A stretch of DNA of 64,000 nt from Thecaphora thlaspeos (GCA_900291925.1 UWYS01000004.1:620001-684000); one strand, 5' to 3'. Shown: positions 50,064-60,826, numbered from the stretch's first letter. Made by a program: numbers and translations. Notes: generated from the sequence alone by a model not told the origin.

Positions 50064-51515
50064 TCACTGCTTGTTGCCGGTCTCCGCTTTGTCCGCCCCA
50101 CTTCCACGGATGTACCATTTGCCCGGGCCACCACCGACGCTGCCGCCGCCTCCTCCTCCTCCTCCTCCACCGCCTTCCGATCCCGGAACTCCTCCGCCAC
50201 TTCCTCCGCCGGCGACACCGCCGCACGGGCTCAGCACGCCAAACGCGCTCGTCAGGCCGGCCCACACCCTGCTTCCGGGCACCGGCTGGATGTTTTCGAC
50301 CGCATGCTTGGAGATCATGCCCGTCTCGCGGTCAAATGTGTAGCGGAATAGGACCGTGTAGGTGTGCGGCGTAGACGACATCCTCGACATACCCTCGAAC
50401 CGTAGACGAATCATCAGCTGGTCCGGACTGGAGCCATCCTCGCAGCCATCGCTGCTGCCGCCGCCGCGATGTCTCTTGATGTAGGGGCTGATCCCGGGCC
50501 ACGATTGGCCGGGTTTGGAGCGGCCTTCGAACCGAGCCGTCTCGATGCTCAGCACCGTATCGTAGAAGAGCGCCGATAGGGCGTGCCGCAGGATGTGGGC
50601 GCTGGCAATGTAGATGGTACGGCCGCTGAAGGAGATGACCGGTCCATAGTGATGATGGCCCTCAGAGGTTGTCAAAGCACTGCCCGAGCCGCCAGAGGAA
50701 GCGCTTCGGAGGCCGCTCGAACCGGACGTCGACTGTGCCGACTCGCTACCTCCGCCGCCGAGCGAAGGCAGAGGCGACCGGAAGCAGAATGCGATGCTGG
50801 GGTGATAGATGCTGGTGAAATCACTTGTTCCACCTTGGGCGTCGGCATCCCTGGCCTTGGCCTTGCCCTTCCACGGGCTCCGCCGCAGCAGGCTCTGGCC
50901 GAGAAAGGGCGACGAAGCGAAGGAGGATGACGAGGAGCTAGACGAGCGTCGACCGCCTCTGCCGCTGGACAAGAATGGCGCAGAGTCGTCGTGCAGGTCA
51001 TCTAGATCGAGGGCGCCGCGCTGCATGAAGTCTGGCAGCGTGTCGATGAGCAGGCGGCAGGCTTTGGCTACGCGCACCCGGTACTCGTGCTCCGAGATCC
51101 TTCCGTCGTCGTCGCTGGGTGGGGGACGGACGTTGTCAGGCAGCGGGTCCGAGTCTGACGAGAAGGAAGTGGAGGCGTATGAAGGGGCGGGAAGGGGCGG
51201 CGTGCGGCCGAAAGATTGTTTCGGCGAAGCGAGGTGACGTATGGAGTGGAAGAAAGAGGGGGGAAGACGAGCGTGGTGGCGGTGAAGGGTTGAGGGACCG
51301 GCTTCGGCGGTGGGCAGCAGGCTGTTGACTGGCGGAGCGATGGCCGAGGACAGGGCGGAGAAGTTTCGAGACGAGCCAGACAGACTGTGGGTTGCTGTGG
51401 CGTCGGGGAGGGCGGCTTGCCTGGCTGACGAGGGCGAGAACTTGGAGGTGGAGGCGGCAGCGGAGGAGGTGCAATGCTGGACCATGGCCCTGGGCCAAGC
51501 AGACTGCAGCTTCAT
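50064..51515 (-). CDS. Conserved fungal protein of unknown function, possibly mitochondrial
   Basis: Single-exon frame of 483 residues from the ATG at 51515. I do not know a name for the family. The N-terminal about 100 residues are basic, Ser/Ala-rich and almost free of acidic residues (MKLQSAWPRAMVQHCTSSAA), as in mitochondrial presequences. The ordered part, about residues 160-420, has a helical start (YRVRVAKACRLLIDTLPDF), then SIYHPSIAFCFRSPLPSLG, ISFSGRTIYIASAHILRHAL, ALFYDTVLSIETARFEGRSK, LMIRLRFEGMSR and YTVLFRYTFDRETGMISKH, ending ENIQPVPGSRVWAGL. The alternation of strands with a closing RY.FD...G.I..H pattern suggests an NTF2/SnoaL-like fold (as in DUF2358-type proteins); this is inference. 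A Gly-rich tail ends the protein. Confidence 0.75.
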   Translation of the reverse strand: MKLQSAWPRAMVQHCTSSAAASTSKFSPSSARQAALPDATATHSLSGSSRNFSALSSAIAPPVNSLLPTAEAGPSTLHRHHARLPPSFFHSIRHLASPKQSFGRTPPLPAPSYASTSFSSDSDPLPDNVRPPPSDDDGRISEHEYRVRVAKACRLLIDTLPDFMQRGALDLDDLHDDSAPFLSSGRGGRRSSSSSSSSFASSPFLGQSLLRRSPWKGKAKARDADAQGGTSDFTSIYHPSIAFCFRSPLPSLGGGGSESAQSTSGSSGLRSASSGGSGSALTTSEGHHHYGPVISFSGRTIYIASAHILRHALSALFYDTVLSIETARFEGRSKPGQSWPGISPYIKRHRGGGSSDGCEDGSSPDQLMIRLRFEGMSRMSSTPHTYTVLFRYTFDRETGMISKHAVENIQPVPGSRVWAGLTSAFGVLSPCGGVAGGGSGGGVPGSEGGGGGGGGGGGSVGGGPGKWYIRGSGADKAETGNKQ

Positions 51516-52050
51516 GGTGGTGTGCAGCTGTGTGGTGTGCGATGTATGCTGGTGCGTAGGTGGTGTTGAGAAAGGGCTATAGCATGGCTGAGAGAAAGGC
51601 TGGATGTGGGGATGGGAGAGGGGGTGGTGGTCGCGTGCAGAGGTGACTAACAGCACTCACTCCGGGGTCAGCAGCAGGCACGGGCGAGAAGAGTGACGGA
51701 GCTCCACATGCCCAGCGCAGAAATCCAGCGCAGAAATCCAGCGCAGAAATCTGGAGAAAAAGAGAGAGAGCGCGCAGCGCGCCTCGCCGCCTCGCGCTGG
51801 GCATTCGGCCGGGTGCCGAGCCGACCCTCTTCTTTCACTTTTCTTCCGCCCTGCTTTGCTGGGTCGCTCTCTGGCTCGCTCGCCTGCCAGTCCGGCCTCC
51901 ATCATGACCCGCTTTTTCCTGCTCCGCCCACCTCGCACCGCCACCACCATCTTCCCTCTCCTCTAGCTTGCCGCACCCACCCTCGCGTGCGCGTTTTCAC
52001 CAACACCACCGCGTCCGGCGCCTCCTATCGCTCTCCCTCGCAGCGTCTGC
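51516..52050. other. Divergent intergenic region (unknown protein / TRM1)
   Basis: 535 bases between divergent starts. It holds both promoters and a 13-base tandem repeat at 51714-51752. Confidence 0.55.
51714..51752 (+). repeat. 13-bp tandem repeat, three copies
   Basis: Three head-to-tail copies of AGCGCAGAAATCC (last base differs in copy three), about 300 bases upstream of the first TRM1 start codon. Confidence 0.92.
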
Positions 52051-54243
52051 ATGCTCCACTTCGCCGGTCCCTTTGCAAACCTCCGAGTCCACACCCGCCG
52101 CTTCCCGCCTCTCCTCTCGCCTTCCTCTCCTACAAGGCGCATCGCCGCCATGGCACCCACATCCATCATCCTCTCGCCATCGCGCGCCAAAGCCTCGGGC
52201 ATTACCCTGGCACATGACGAGTCCGCCTTCCGCGAAAATAGTGCCACCATCGTCATGCCCTCGGCCGAAGCAGCCTTCCTCAACCCCGTCCAAGAGTTCA
52301 ACCGCGACCTCAGCATCCTCGCCATACGCACCTGGAGCGAACGCCTAGATGCGGAAAAGAGGAACAGGTACATTCGGACCCACAACAGGGGCAAGAAGAA
52401 CGAAGCAAAGCTCAACAAGCGCAAGGCTGCCGGCAATGCAGACGTCAACGGAGAGAGCGTCAAGAAGGTCAAGGTCAATGCTCTCCCAACCGAGCCGACG
52501 ACTGACTCGAGCTCATCAGCGCAGGCTGGGGTTGAGGGTGTCGAGAACGGAGCGGATGCGGCGTCAGCAGCAGGAGCGGCGCCGGCGACGAGTACAACAG
52601 CAGACCAACAGCAGCAGCAACAGGAGGATGCCTCTACATCCACCGCCGAGCTCGGCTACCAGTCGTACAAGTTCACCCTGCTAGAAGCGCTCAGCGCTAC
52701 GGGCCTGCGCAGCATCCGTTACGCAAAGGAGATTCCGCTGCTCAAGACGGTCGTCGCCAACGATCTCTCGCCGAGCGCGGTCGAAGCCATGAAGCGCAAC
52801 GTCGCCCTCAACTTCCCGCCGGACAGGCCGATCGACGAGTACATTGCTTCGGAGGCGAAGGAGGGTGGGATCGAGGAGCTCGACGAGGATGCTCTTATGG
52901 AGTTCGAGAATCAGGCCAAGGCCAAAGGCGCAACGGCGGCAGCTGCAGAGGCCGCCACCGAGCCCACGGCAGAGGCGGAGCACAAGCAAGGAGCAGCGAT
53001 GACAGAAGGCGAGGTCGCCGCCACACCGACCTCGGCGGCCACTCGGAGCAACGTGATCCACCCGGATTGCAAGGTGAAGCTCAACGCGGGCGACGCCATC
53101 ACGCTGATGTACATGCACCGCGAGCCGTCGAAGCGTTTCGACGTCGTCGACCTGGACCCGTACGGTTCCGCCTCTCCCTTCCTCGACGGTGGCGTCCAGT
53201 CTGTCTCCGATGGCGGGTTGCTTTGCGTGACGTGTACGGACCTCGCGGTGCTGGCGGGGCACAACTACCCTGAAAAGTGCTTTTCGCAGTACGGCGGCGT
53301 GAGCGTCAAGGCCGAGTTCAGCCACGAGGTAGCTCTCCGACTCGTCCTACACACCATCGCGACCAGCGCCGCTCGGTATGGACGGTACATCCAGCCTCTT
53401 CTCACGCTATCGATCGACTTTTACATGCGCACGTTTGTGCGCGTCTGGACGGGTCCGGTGGAGGTCAAGAAGAACGCAAGCAAGACGGGGACGGTGTACG
53501 TGTGTACGCAGTGTCAGAACTGGACTACGCAGAGCTTCGGTCGTGCGACCAAGAGCGAAAACGTCGGCAAGACCGGACAGACCAACGTCAACTGGCGCTA
53601 CCAGGCCGCCCACGGACCGCCTACGGATAGCAGTTGCGCCGAATGCGGCGGCAAGATGCACCTCGGCGGTCCAATGTGGCTTGACGCGCTGCACGATAAG
53701 CAATTCTGCGACTCGTTGCTATCCAACCTCGACGCCAATCCTGGCGCCTTCAACACGGCCAAACGAATTCACGGCATGGTCTCCCTAGCATCCAACGAAC
53801 TCCCACACGCTCCATTCTACTTTACCCCACCGAAAGTGTCGGGACTATTCCACTGCGTTTCTCCACCATTGGACAAAGTCGTCTCAGCCCTTATTTCAGG
53901 CGGGTACAAAGTGTCCCGCTCACACGCCTCTGCAGGATCGATCAAGACGAACGCTACCCGTTCTCAGATCTACGATATCATTCGAGCTTGGATCAAGTCG
54001 AATCCAGTTAGGATGGACAAGATCAAGCAAACGGACCCAGCGATGAGGTTGCTTGCAAGGGAGCCGGAGAGGAAGTATGATTTCGATAATACGAAAGATC
54101 AAAAGGTTCAGGCGGTAGTGGGCGGGAAGATGGTGAGGTATCAGGAAAATCCCCAGGCTAATTGGGGTCCCGGTACGGCGGCAAAGGGTCATAAGGGAAA
54201 GAAGAGGAGGAATGTTAGACCTGATGACATGCCAGCTGCTTGA
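52051..54243 (+). CDS. TRM1: tRNA (guanine26-N2)-dimethyltransferase TRM1
   Basis: Single-exon frame of 730 residues from the ATG at 52051, or 697 from the in-frame ATG at 52150. The enzyme uses S-adenosylmethionine to dimethylate G26 of tRNAs. Motifs: AFLNPVQEFNRDLSILAIRT at the start, the SAM-binding LLEALSATGLRSIRYAKE, VVANDLSPSAVEAMKRN, the catalytic DLDPYGSASPF region, CVTCTDLAVLAG, and a zinc-finger-like Cys set (CTQCQNW...CAECGGKMHLGGPMW). The C-terminal motif QIYDIIRAWIKSNPV is also standard. The 33 residues between the two ATGs (MLHFAGPFANLRVHTRRFPP...) are basic and lack acids, like a mitochondrial presequence. Yeast TRM1 makes mitochondrial and nuclear forms from two starts, so dual use is likely here. 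A low-complexity Ala/Gln linker (about residues 130-190) and an Ala/Glu insert are lineage features. Confidence 0.96.
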   Translation: MLHFAGPFANLRVHTRRFPPLLSPSSPTRRIAAMAPTSIILSPSRAKASGITLAHDESAFRENSATIVMPSAEAAFLNPVQEFNRDLSILAIRTWSERLDAEKRNRYIRTHNRGKKNEAKLNKRKAAGNADVNGESVKKVKVNALPTEPTTDSSSSAQAGVEGVENGADAASAAGAAPATSTTADQQQQQQEDASTSTAELGYQSYKFTLLEALSATGLRSIRYAKEIPLLKTVVANDLSPSAVEAMKRNVALNFPPDRPIDEYIASEAKEGGIEELDEDALMEFENQAKAKGATAAAAEAATEPTAEAEHKQGAAMTEGEVAATPTSAATRSNVIHPDCKVKLNAGDAITLMYMHREPSKRFDVVDLDPYGSASPFLDGGVQSVSDGGLLCVTCTDLAVLAGHNYPEKCFSQYGGVSVKAEFSHEVALRLVLHTIATSAARYGRYIQPLLTLSIDFYMRTFVRVWTGPVEVKKNASKTGTVYVCTQCQNWTTQSFGRATKSENVGKTGQTNVNWRYQAAHGPPTDSSCAECGGKMHLGGPMWLDALHDKQFCDSLLSNLDANPGAFNTAKRIHGMVSLASNELPHAPFYFTPPKVSGLFHCVSPPLDKVVSALISGGYKVSRSHASAGSIKTNATRSQIYDIIRAWIKSNPVRMDKIKQTDPAMRLLAREPERKYDFDNTKDQKVQAVVGGKMVRYQENPQANWGPGTAAKGHKGKKRRNVRPDDMPAA

Positions 54244-54650
54244 ACTGCGTCGATGGCGACGGCGGTTGGTCGACGGCGTTTCGCTGGCCTGCTCGTGCAA
54301 TTTTAATCCGTATAACACTTTCCGTCCGTTTGGAGATTTCTGAAAAGAGCAAAAGACAGAGAGAAAGAGAGAAAGGAGAGAAAGAGCATCGTCTGACTCT
54401 GGCGACAAAGAGGGCGCCATCAAGATACGAGGGAACGCAACGTTTCCCTCTTTCCAAGGGGCAAGAAGACAGAACAAGGAGGCGCGGGCCGAGAGAGGCT
54501 CGAGGATATGTATGAGGCAGAACCGTGCAAGAGAGAGTGAACGGAATAAGGTATGTGACGAAGAAACATAATTGATAGGCTAGCTGGAGAGAGCCTGTAT
54601 GTCGGCGAATAAGTGAATCGAGGCGTGAAGGTCCATCCCGGGGATCCCTG
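54244..54650. other. Convergent intergenic region (TRM1 / membrane protein)
   Basis: 407 bases between convergent stop codons. Contains an AGAAAGAGAGAAAGGAGAG-type purine tract near 54358-54388. No gene recognised. Confidence 0.55.
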
Positions 54651-56510
54651 CTAGTTGGAGCGGTAGGTAGCTGCAGGCGGACGATCCTTGTGGTTGTGAT
54701 TGGGTCGGAGCGGACCGCCTCTTGACGACTCGCCGTCGGAAACCTCGGGTTCCGCGTTTGTCAGGTGCAGTCTCCTTGGCGGCTCTTCCTCGCCCATCTC
54801 CTTCACGTCCTCGCTCGCATCGACGTAGGCCGGCGGCGAGTTGACGATGCCGTTCTCGTTCGGCGGGCTGCCAACATTGGACGAAAGGCGTCGGTTGGAG
54901 CGGCGCGGCGACGTCGCTGTCCTGGGCGAGACCGAGGCCGGCTGAGTGCTGGAGTAGCTTTCAGTGGCGAAGGCAGCGGCTGCAGCTTCACGGGCGCGCG
55001 CGTCGCGCACCTCGGGCGGGTCAAAGTGGCTGTAGTCCGGTCCGCTGGGCCGAGGACGGGGCTGACCGCCTTCGCCCGGTCCCATCATATGGAACGCCTG
55101 CGGGCCGCGTCCGACGCCGGCGGCAGAGTAAGGGCCCGGGTCGCCCGCCCAGCTGCCGAGCATCGGCATCGCCCAGGGCGCCGGCGGTTGTGAAGGCTCG
55201 ACGTTGCCATGCGTGTGGCCCGAGCTGAGCGCGTCGTTCGAGCCGTAGTACTGCTGCTGGCCGTTGGACGAGCGGCGTCGGCTGGCGTTGCTGCCATAGC
55301 AGGCGCCTCCTGCAGCGGCACCGACGGCCAGCGCGCCGGCGGGTGTCATGACCTCGGCCATGTCAGGCTGGTGACCGCCGCCAGTGTGACCCTGGCTATA
55401 GCCGGCGTCGTAGGCGTCGTGCGTCTGGCTGTAGCCGGTGCTGTGGACGTTCTGGCTGCTGTAAGCACCGTAGGCGTCGTGGCCGCCGCTCGATTCGGGC
55501 CGACCGTAAGCCTCGGGGTCCTCGTCGGCGAAGCCAGGCGGCAGCGTTGCCTGGGCCTGCTGCCGGCGACGACGGCGTCGCGAAGAAGTGGCAGCGGCGG
55601 CGGCTCCTCCACCGGCAGTGGCCGCTGCTGCGCCGCCGTAGCCGGCGCCTCCGTGTTCGTCGTTGGGGTCGAAGGTCGGCCAGGCTCCGCCGCCATGACC
55701 GAGGTCGCCCTTTTCGGCCTTGGAGGGCCGCGTGCCGAAGCAGAGGAAGTAGGCACGTCCGGTCCTCGACTTGCGCCTTGACGCAACGATGGCGGCGGCG
55801 ATGAGCAGCGCCAAGACGGCGAGACCTCCGACCACTCCGCCGACGACGCCTCCGATCAGGGCGCCGTTGCTGCTACTGCTGCTGCTGCTGCTGCTGTTCG
55901 AGGCCGAGGTCGGGACGGCAAGAGTGGCCGTAGCGGGGGCTACGGTGGTCTGTACAACGACGACCTGGACGGTGCTGGTGCCGCTGAGGCTGGCCGAGGT
56001 CGAGGTTCGGGTGACAGGCGTCGAGGTGGTCAAGATCGAGGTCGAGGTGCTGCTGGTACTGGTCGACGACGAAGTCGAGGTGGAGGAGGAGGTGGTTGAG
56101 CTGGTCGAGGTGGATGTCGCTGCAAGAGAGAAGCGAGAGGAGAGAGACGAAACGAGGAAAGTGTCAGCTCCATGACGATTCCAGTGCGAGCGCCGCGTCC
56201 AAGCCGAGATGAGGATGGACGGGAGAAGCGGTGATACATACAGGACGTACTGGTGCGAGTCGTCCTGGAGGATGTCTGCTCATTGAGAGAAGAGGGAATT
56301 GGGAGGGTGGTCAAGGGAGATAGTGGAGTTGTTAAGCGCAGGAAGGTGAGGGGGCGCAGGCGCGGCTTGCGCTTGAGTGGTAGTGGTACCTACCGTTCTG
56401 GTGGAGCTGGTGGCGAAAGGGTCGTCGGTGGCGAAGGGGTCATCGGGGTCGGTGGGGTCGAGTTGGCGCTCCCAGAGGCGCTGGGCGACGGGGGTGGGTA
56501 GAGCGTTCAT
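54651..56510 (-). CDS. Single-pass membrane protein, Mid2/SKG6-like layout
   Basis: Three exons on the minus strand: 56394-56510, 56242-56275 (34 bases) and 54651-56119, giving 539 residues. Phases match. After MNALPTPVAQRLWERQLDPT comes a long Ser/Thr-rich stalk (for example TSTSSSTSTSSTSTS), then GALIGGVVGGVVGGLAVLAL at about 136-160, a single TM helix with the Gly-zipper pattern of SKG6/Mid2-type domains, then the stop-transfer RRKSR and a Pro/Gly/Ser-rich cytosolic tail of about 375 residues. Such proteins serve as cell-wall stress sensors (Wsc/Mid2 style) or polarity factors (Skg6). No cleavable signal peptide is seen at the start, so the N-terminus may be incomplete or inserted by the TM alone. 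The first two small exons are less certain than the last. Confidence 0.78.
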
Positions 56511-58500
56511 TGCGATGAGCTGCAGGGGCGTGTCGTTGGCTGGCGGCTCTAACTTATCGGTGATGCAAGGCGGTGGCGATGGGTGGATGCTTTATGGGCG
56601 CAGCTGGCGGCTTTGTTGTGATTTGGCGTGTCGTGTGGGGAAAATGAAAAGGCGTCGACAAAGGAAAAGAGCGTGACTGGTCGCAGCGGTACAGTAGCGA
56701 GAGGTCGACCACTGCCGGTGGACGCGCTTGTCGGTGGGGGAATGTGGGATGGTGGGGGGAGAAGGGATCGATCCGTTGGTGGGATCAAGCGGGAGGGATG
56801 TCAAGGGATGGTGGTGGTGGTGGTGGTGGTGGTGGCGAGGGCCGGCGTCAGGGCTGTTGGCGATCGGCCGCATCGGATCTGAGCCCGATGGAATCGGACG
56901 GATCGGGCTGCGGTGAGTCGCCGACTCGCCGTGGGAGCTGCTACCACCAGGCCTAGACGCAAGGCATGCTTGTGGGATTGCTGGGGACCGTCTAATGTAC
57001 AAATAGAGGCTCCTGGGCACCATCGTCGAGCTGGAATCCATCATCCTTGGCATCTATCTTCTACAAGGGCGACAGGCGGATGGCCACGACGCTCCCTCCC
57101 CTCATGACCCCGCGCCGCCCCGCGCTTTTGCTGTCAGCTCTCTGCGGCCCGCCTCTGCTCCACCTCCGCCGCCGACAGCTATGTAGGCACGCAGACGTGG
57201 GCCTACAGTACAGCCAACTCCAGCACAGCACACCAAGTCCCTCCACCTTTTCGGCTCTGGCGATCCTCTTTACGCACACACTAGACGAGTGCAGCAACGA
57301 CGGGCCGGCGATGTGCAGCTGTGGCATGTTACCCGCGCTCATGTACACTACTCTTGCCATACACCACGACGCTCTGTCCGCGAGAAAAAAAGCCCCTTTT
57401 TCGGTGACGAGATTTCTCGCCTCGTTGTTGTCGCTCATCAGTCCCTGACTTACTCGCTCAAAGCCATTGACCAGTGTAAGTACTGTAATGATCGCTCGTG
57501 CAAGGGCGAGACCGGGACCATTTGAAACACTGAACTCCAGCCAGAGCAGCGAGCAGCGAGCAGCGAGCGGCGAACGGCGAACGGCGAAATGCCTCTGCGC
57601 TCTGGCTTGGCCTGCTTGCCTTGGGATGCAGGCAAAGTCCAAGGCAAGTCGCACAGCGCCAAGACCAGACAGACCCTCGTGCTCGTCTGTCCGCCTCTAG
57701 CAGTGGCGACGTTCCTGGTGGAGGTGTAGCAACGGCGGCAGCGGTGGTGGTGGGGGGGTCGTGGGGTGCCTTTCTGCGCTCGAGAGCTTGGCTGGCTGGC
57801 TGGCAAAGAACCGCAAATCTTTCCATCCTCCTCCTGCCTCCGCGCTGATAAATGACCCGCCAAGCAGCCTCACGTCGCCGCGCTGTGCCTCCTTGGCGTC
57901 CTGGTCGAATCTTGAATCCTTCTGCTCGCCACATGTCGTCGGACTTGCGCGCGATAGTTTCGATGTAGCAGTCGGATGTTGCAGATGATCCGGTCCTTCG
58001 TCCTTTCCTACTCGCCCGGCGAAACAAACGACGGCGTGGCACAGCTCGTCCGACGCTGCTCACCCTCCGCGCCCGCCGGCTACGTTACGGTGCTTTGACT
58101 CGGTTCCAGCCGTCCACAATCGCCTCGGCCTCACGTCGTGACCTTTGCCAAAGGCCGGAGAACTGACGTTTCCCCGCAATCATGATGATAAAATCAGTAC
58201 GTCTTCAGCTCTCCTCGACGCAGTCTGTGATCTTCAGGCCCAAGAGGATATCGTCAATGTAGTCGTAGGAAGAAACAGTCCTTCATTTCGACGAATCGCG
58301 GAAGAGGTGTGATCGTGTATCATCGTGTCGTACATCCAGCCAAAGCCGTCGCGAGTGGCAGAGGAACGACGAAGCGTCTCGAGGCAGAGTCAAGGCCGTC
58401 GGGGACGATGCTCCCCGCGCTTGCGGTGGGCGTTTCCGCCGGTCCGGGAGGACATCTTGACTTTCCGACGATTCCAGTCTGCCTTCTGTTCCGCGACCCT
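56511..58500. other. Long region without a recognised gene
   Basis: 1.99 kb upstream of the membrane-protein gene and downstream of ATX1 (both minus strand). It contains GGT-triplet tracts near 56810-56835 and a 7-base tandem repeat at 57544-57585. Short ORFs on both strands lack domain character. An undetected non-coding or spliced gene is possible. Confidence 0.5.
57544..57585 (+). repeat. 7-bp tandem repeat, six copies
   Basis: Six copies: three of GAGCAGC, one of GAGCGGC and two of GAACGGC, showing stepwise divergence along the array. Confidence 0.9.
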
Positions 58501-58934
58501 TTAGGCCACCACCTCGCCGGACTTGACCTCCTTGCCCGTCTTTTTGATCTTCTCAAGCACCGTCTCGTACGGCGCGGTACCCTTGACCACCACCGTCTGC
58601 TTCTCGAGCGATACGTCAAACTCCGAGACGCCTGACAATCCATACCAAGCAGCAGTCGTCGCCAGGAGTGAGGTTGTCTTGATCAGCACCACACGGGATA
58701 CGAGCATGGCAAAGTCGTGCAGGGAGGCGACGTCCACTCACCATCGAGCTTGGAGAGGACGCGAGTCACAGCTCCCGAACAGCCGGAGCAGGTCATCACT
58801 ACCTCGAACTTGTACTCGTGTTGCTGTGGTGTGCAAGATAGGAGGCAAGACGAGGTGAGGTCGGGTTGGATCTTATGCTCCTCGTCTGTGGCTCGAGGCG
58901 TAGCACCGTCACACTCTCTACTCACATCGCTCAT
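58501..58934 (-). CDS. ATX1: Copper chaperone ATX1
   Basis: Three exons on the minus strand, 58926-58934 (9 bases, encoding only Met-Ser-Asp), 58742-58823 and 58501-58631, give 73 residues. All junctions are GT-AG and in phase. The heavy-metal-associated domain is complete: YKFEVVMTCSGCSGAVTRVL with the MTCxxC copper site, then KLDGVSEFDVSLEKQTVVVK, and the conserved Lys-rich end (IKKTGKEV). Atx1 carries Cu(I) from the plasma-membrane transporter to the Ccc2 copper ATPase at the Golgi. The yeast protein has 73 residues too. The tiny first exon means the longest frame does not begin at the true start. It may be a target of the copper-fist factor elsewhere in this window, but that is conjecture. 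Confidence 0.95.
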
Positions 58935-59380
58935 TGTGTTACGGTGTCAGTGAGGGCAGCTTATAGGTGCAGGTGTGTTTCGGTACAGCGTGTACGAAGG
59001 ATGATGGTAGAGCAGCAGTGGATCTGGAAGCAAGATGGACGTTGCTGGTCAAGCTCCACCTGACAGCTGGCAGAGGTCCCTATGTCCGGTCGCCGCTGGT
59101 CCGAGCTCAAAATGCTGCCGGCTGCCAGGGTCCAGCACTCATGCCGCAAGAAAAGGCTCCGAGTGTGTCTTTTCCCCCACACACGTACGACTCCGTTCCA
59201 GCCATAGCGCTCCTTACGCACGAACACTCTCTCGCACGATCCAGTCTCGAGCTAGGGGGGAGGTTCATTCGTATATGCTCCAGGACAAATTCTAAGTGTG
59301 AACCGCCAGGTAGACCGGTGATGGTGACAGGTATACACGCATCGTCTGGCACAGGGTGGCAAGAGAGATGGACAGACCCT
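58935..59380. other. Intergenic region (ATX1 to SNRNP27)
   Basis: 446 bases between the ATX1 start and the SNRNP27 stop, both minus strand. No gene recognised. Confidence 0.55.
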
Positions 59381-60388
59381 CTAGATCCTGTCGAGCGGTC
59401 GGTTGAATCCTCCCCTCCTGATGGCGTCGAGCAGCAAGGAAGCGAAGCAAGTCAAGGTCAGAATGGTGACACAAATGTGCTGCGTCGACGAGGTTCAATG
59501 GCCCAAGCTCACCTGTTCATGTACTGTCGCCAGGTTCGTTCCTTTTTCACCTCTGCCGCGCCTGCCTCGTTGGCGGCGACCTTCTTGCCCTGTAGAGTTG
59601 TGAGGAATAGAACAGCAGAAGAGGCAAAGTGCGTGAGTTCCGGGAGACCGTTGCATGCACTGTAATGCGGCTGAGTCAAAGCGGTATTGACGTACCTTTG
59701 TCGTTCCGAACCCACCGAACCCAAACATCGCCATCATATCCTCTTCGGACGGACCCGCTGCGTCGTCTGCGCGCTCACCCTCCTCGGCCTTGCCATCCTC
59801 CGGCTGGTCTCTTACTTCCTTGTTGGAAGCACGTTCGCGATTCCGGTCATCTCCACGATCTTCTCGGCGGTCATACCTTGATGAACCGTCGCGGTCCCGT
59901 CTCGAGTCTGATTCCTTCGCCCTCGACCTGAAGCGTGGCGGCGAGCGGCTGCGGCTCCTTCTCCTGTCGCGATGTCGATCGTCATTCCGCTCCGCAAGGA
60001 CGTTGCTGTCGAAGGGTGCTGGAGCCGGTCGGGCGCCTCGACCATCATCGCTACCCTGATAACGCGACCTCTCCCTGCCATCATCGCGATCGTACCCGCG
60101 TTCCCTATCACGGTAGCGATCGTCGCCGTTCCTGCTGCCTCCACCTCCTGCGCCATGCCCAGGACCGGGGCCGTTCCTGCGGCTGTCGCATCCACTTCGA
60201 GCAGGTGGAGGGCTGGTGCTCCTCTTCCGAGAGGAGGATGCATGACCTCTGTAGGGTCGCGACGTGGGATGTTCGTTGTGCCGCGAAGGACCGGACCGCC
60301 AGTCTCGATCTCCTCTTTCGCGGTCGTAGTCCCGTCCACCGCCGCCGCCGCCGGATCTGCGTGGTGGTGAGGCTCGTCTTTCGCTCAT
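59381..60388 (-). CDS. SNRNP27: U4/U6.U5 tri-snRNP 27 kDa protein (SNRNP27)
   Basis: Three exons on the minus strand, 59696-60388, 59513-59589 and 59381-59417, give 268 residues. The ATG at 60388 starts MSERRASPPRR. Residues 1-190 are rich in Arg, Ser, Asp and Gly (RS/RD type). The C-terminal signature is diagnostic: EEDMMAMFGFGGFGTTK joined by splicing to GKKVAANEAGAAEV, then KKERTWRQYMNR and RGGFNRPLDRI at the very end. SNRNP27 is a phosphorylated RS protein of the tri-snRNP that influences 5' splice-site choice. The last exon has 37 bases and the longest unspliced frame misses it. Human SNRNP27 is 155 residues; the extra length lies in the RS-type region. Confidence 0.95.
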
Positions 60389-60826
60389 CCTCGTTTGGAT
60401 TGGCGCTTGGCGCCGATCGATCGAGATGTCGTCAGCCGATCGAGGTGCCGTTGCGAAGGGAAGAGGGCCGACTGTGAGTTGAATCGAACAGTGACTGGAT
60501 GTCGGAGGAGAGTGGGAGGGTGTTGGTCGAGCGTAGAGCGGCCTGCAGCTTCGAGCAAGGTGGAGGGAAGGCCGCCTAGACAAGTACGCGGCAGCCCGCA
60601 AATTCGGAGCCGCGAGTTGAGGCCGGTCGGGGCCGGTGATCGCAGGTCACGCCTTGCAACGGGCCCCGGCTTCTTGTTGGCACCTGCACCACCCACCACC
60701 ACCATCCCCTGCCCTACATCCCATCGACGACGACCGCACCTCTTCCGGACCTGAGACAGCTCCGAAGCCACCTCCGCGCATCGAAATTCCCGCCATACCC
60801 CAACATCGACAGCATATATAGCAAAA
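60389..60826. other. Divergent intergenic region (SNRNP27 / NDUFB4-like)
   Basis: 438 bases between divergent starts; holds both promoters. A TATATA sequence lies at about 60814-60820, close to the plus-strand start. Confidence 0.55.

Noticed and set aside
57458..58063. 201-codon minus-strand ORF in the long empty region
   Set aside because: Arg/Ser/Pro-rich, overlaps competing ORFs in other frames, no motif and no convincing splice partners.
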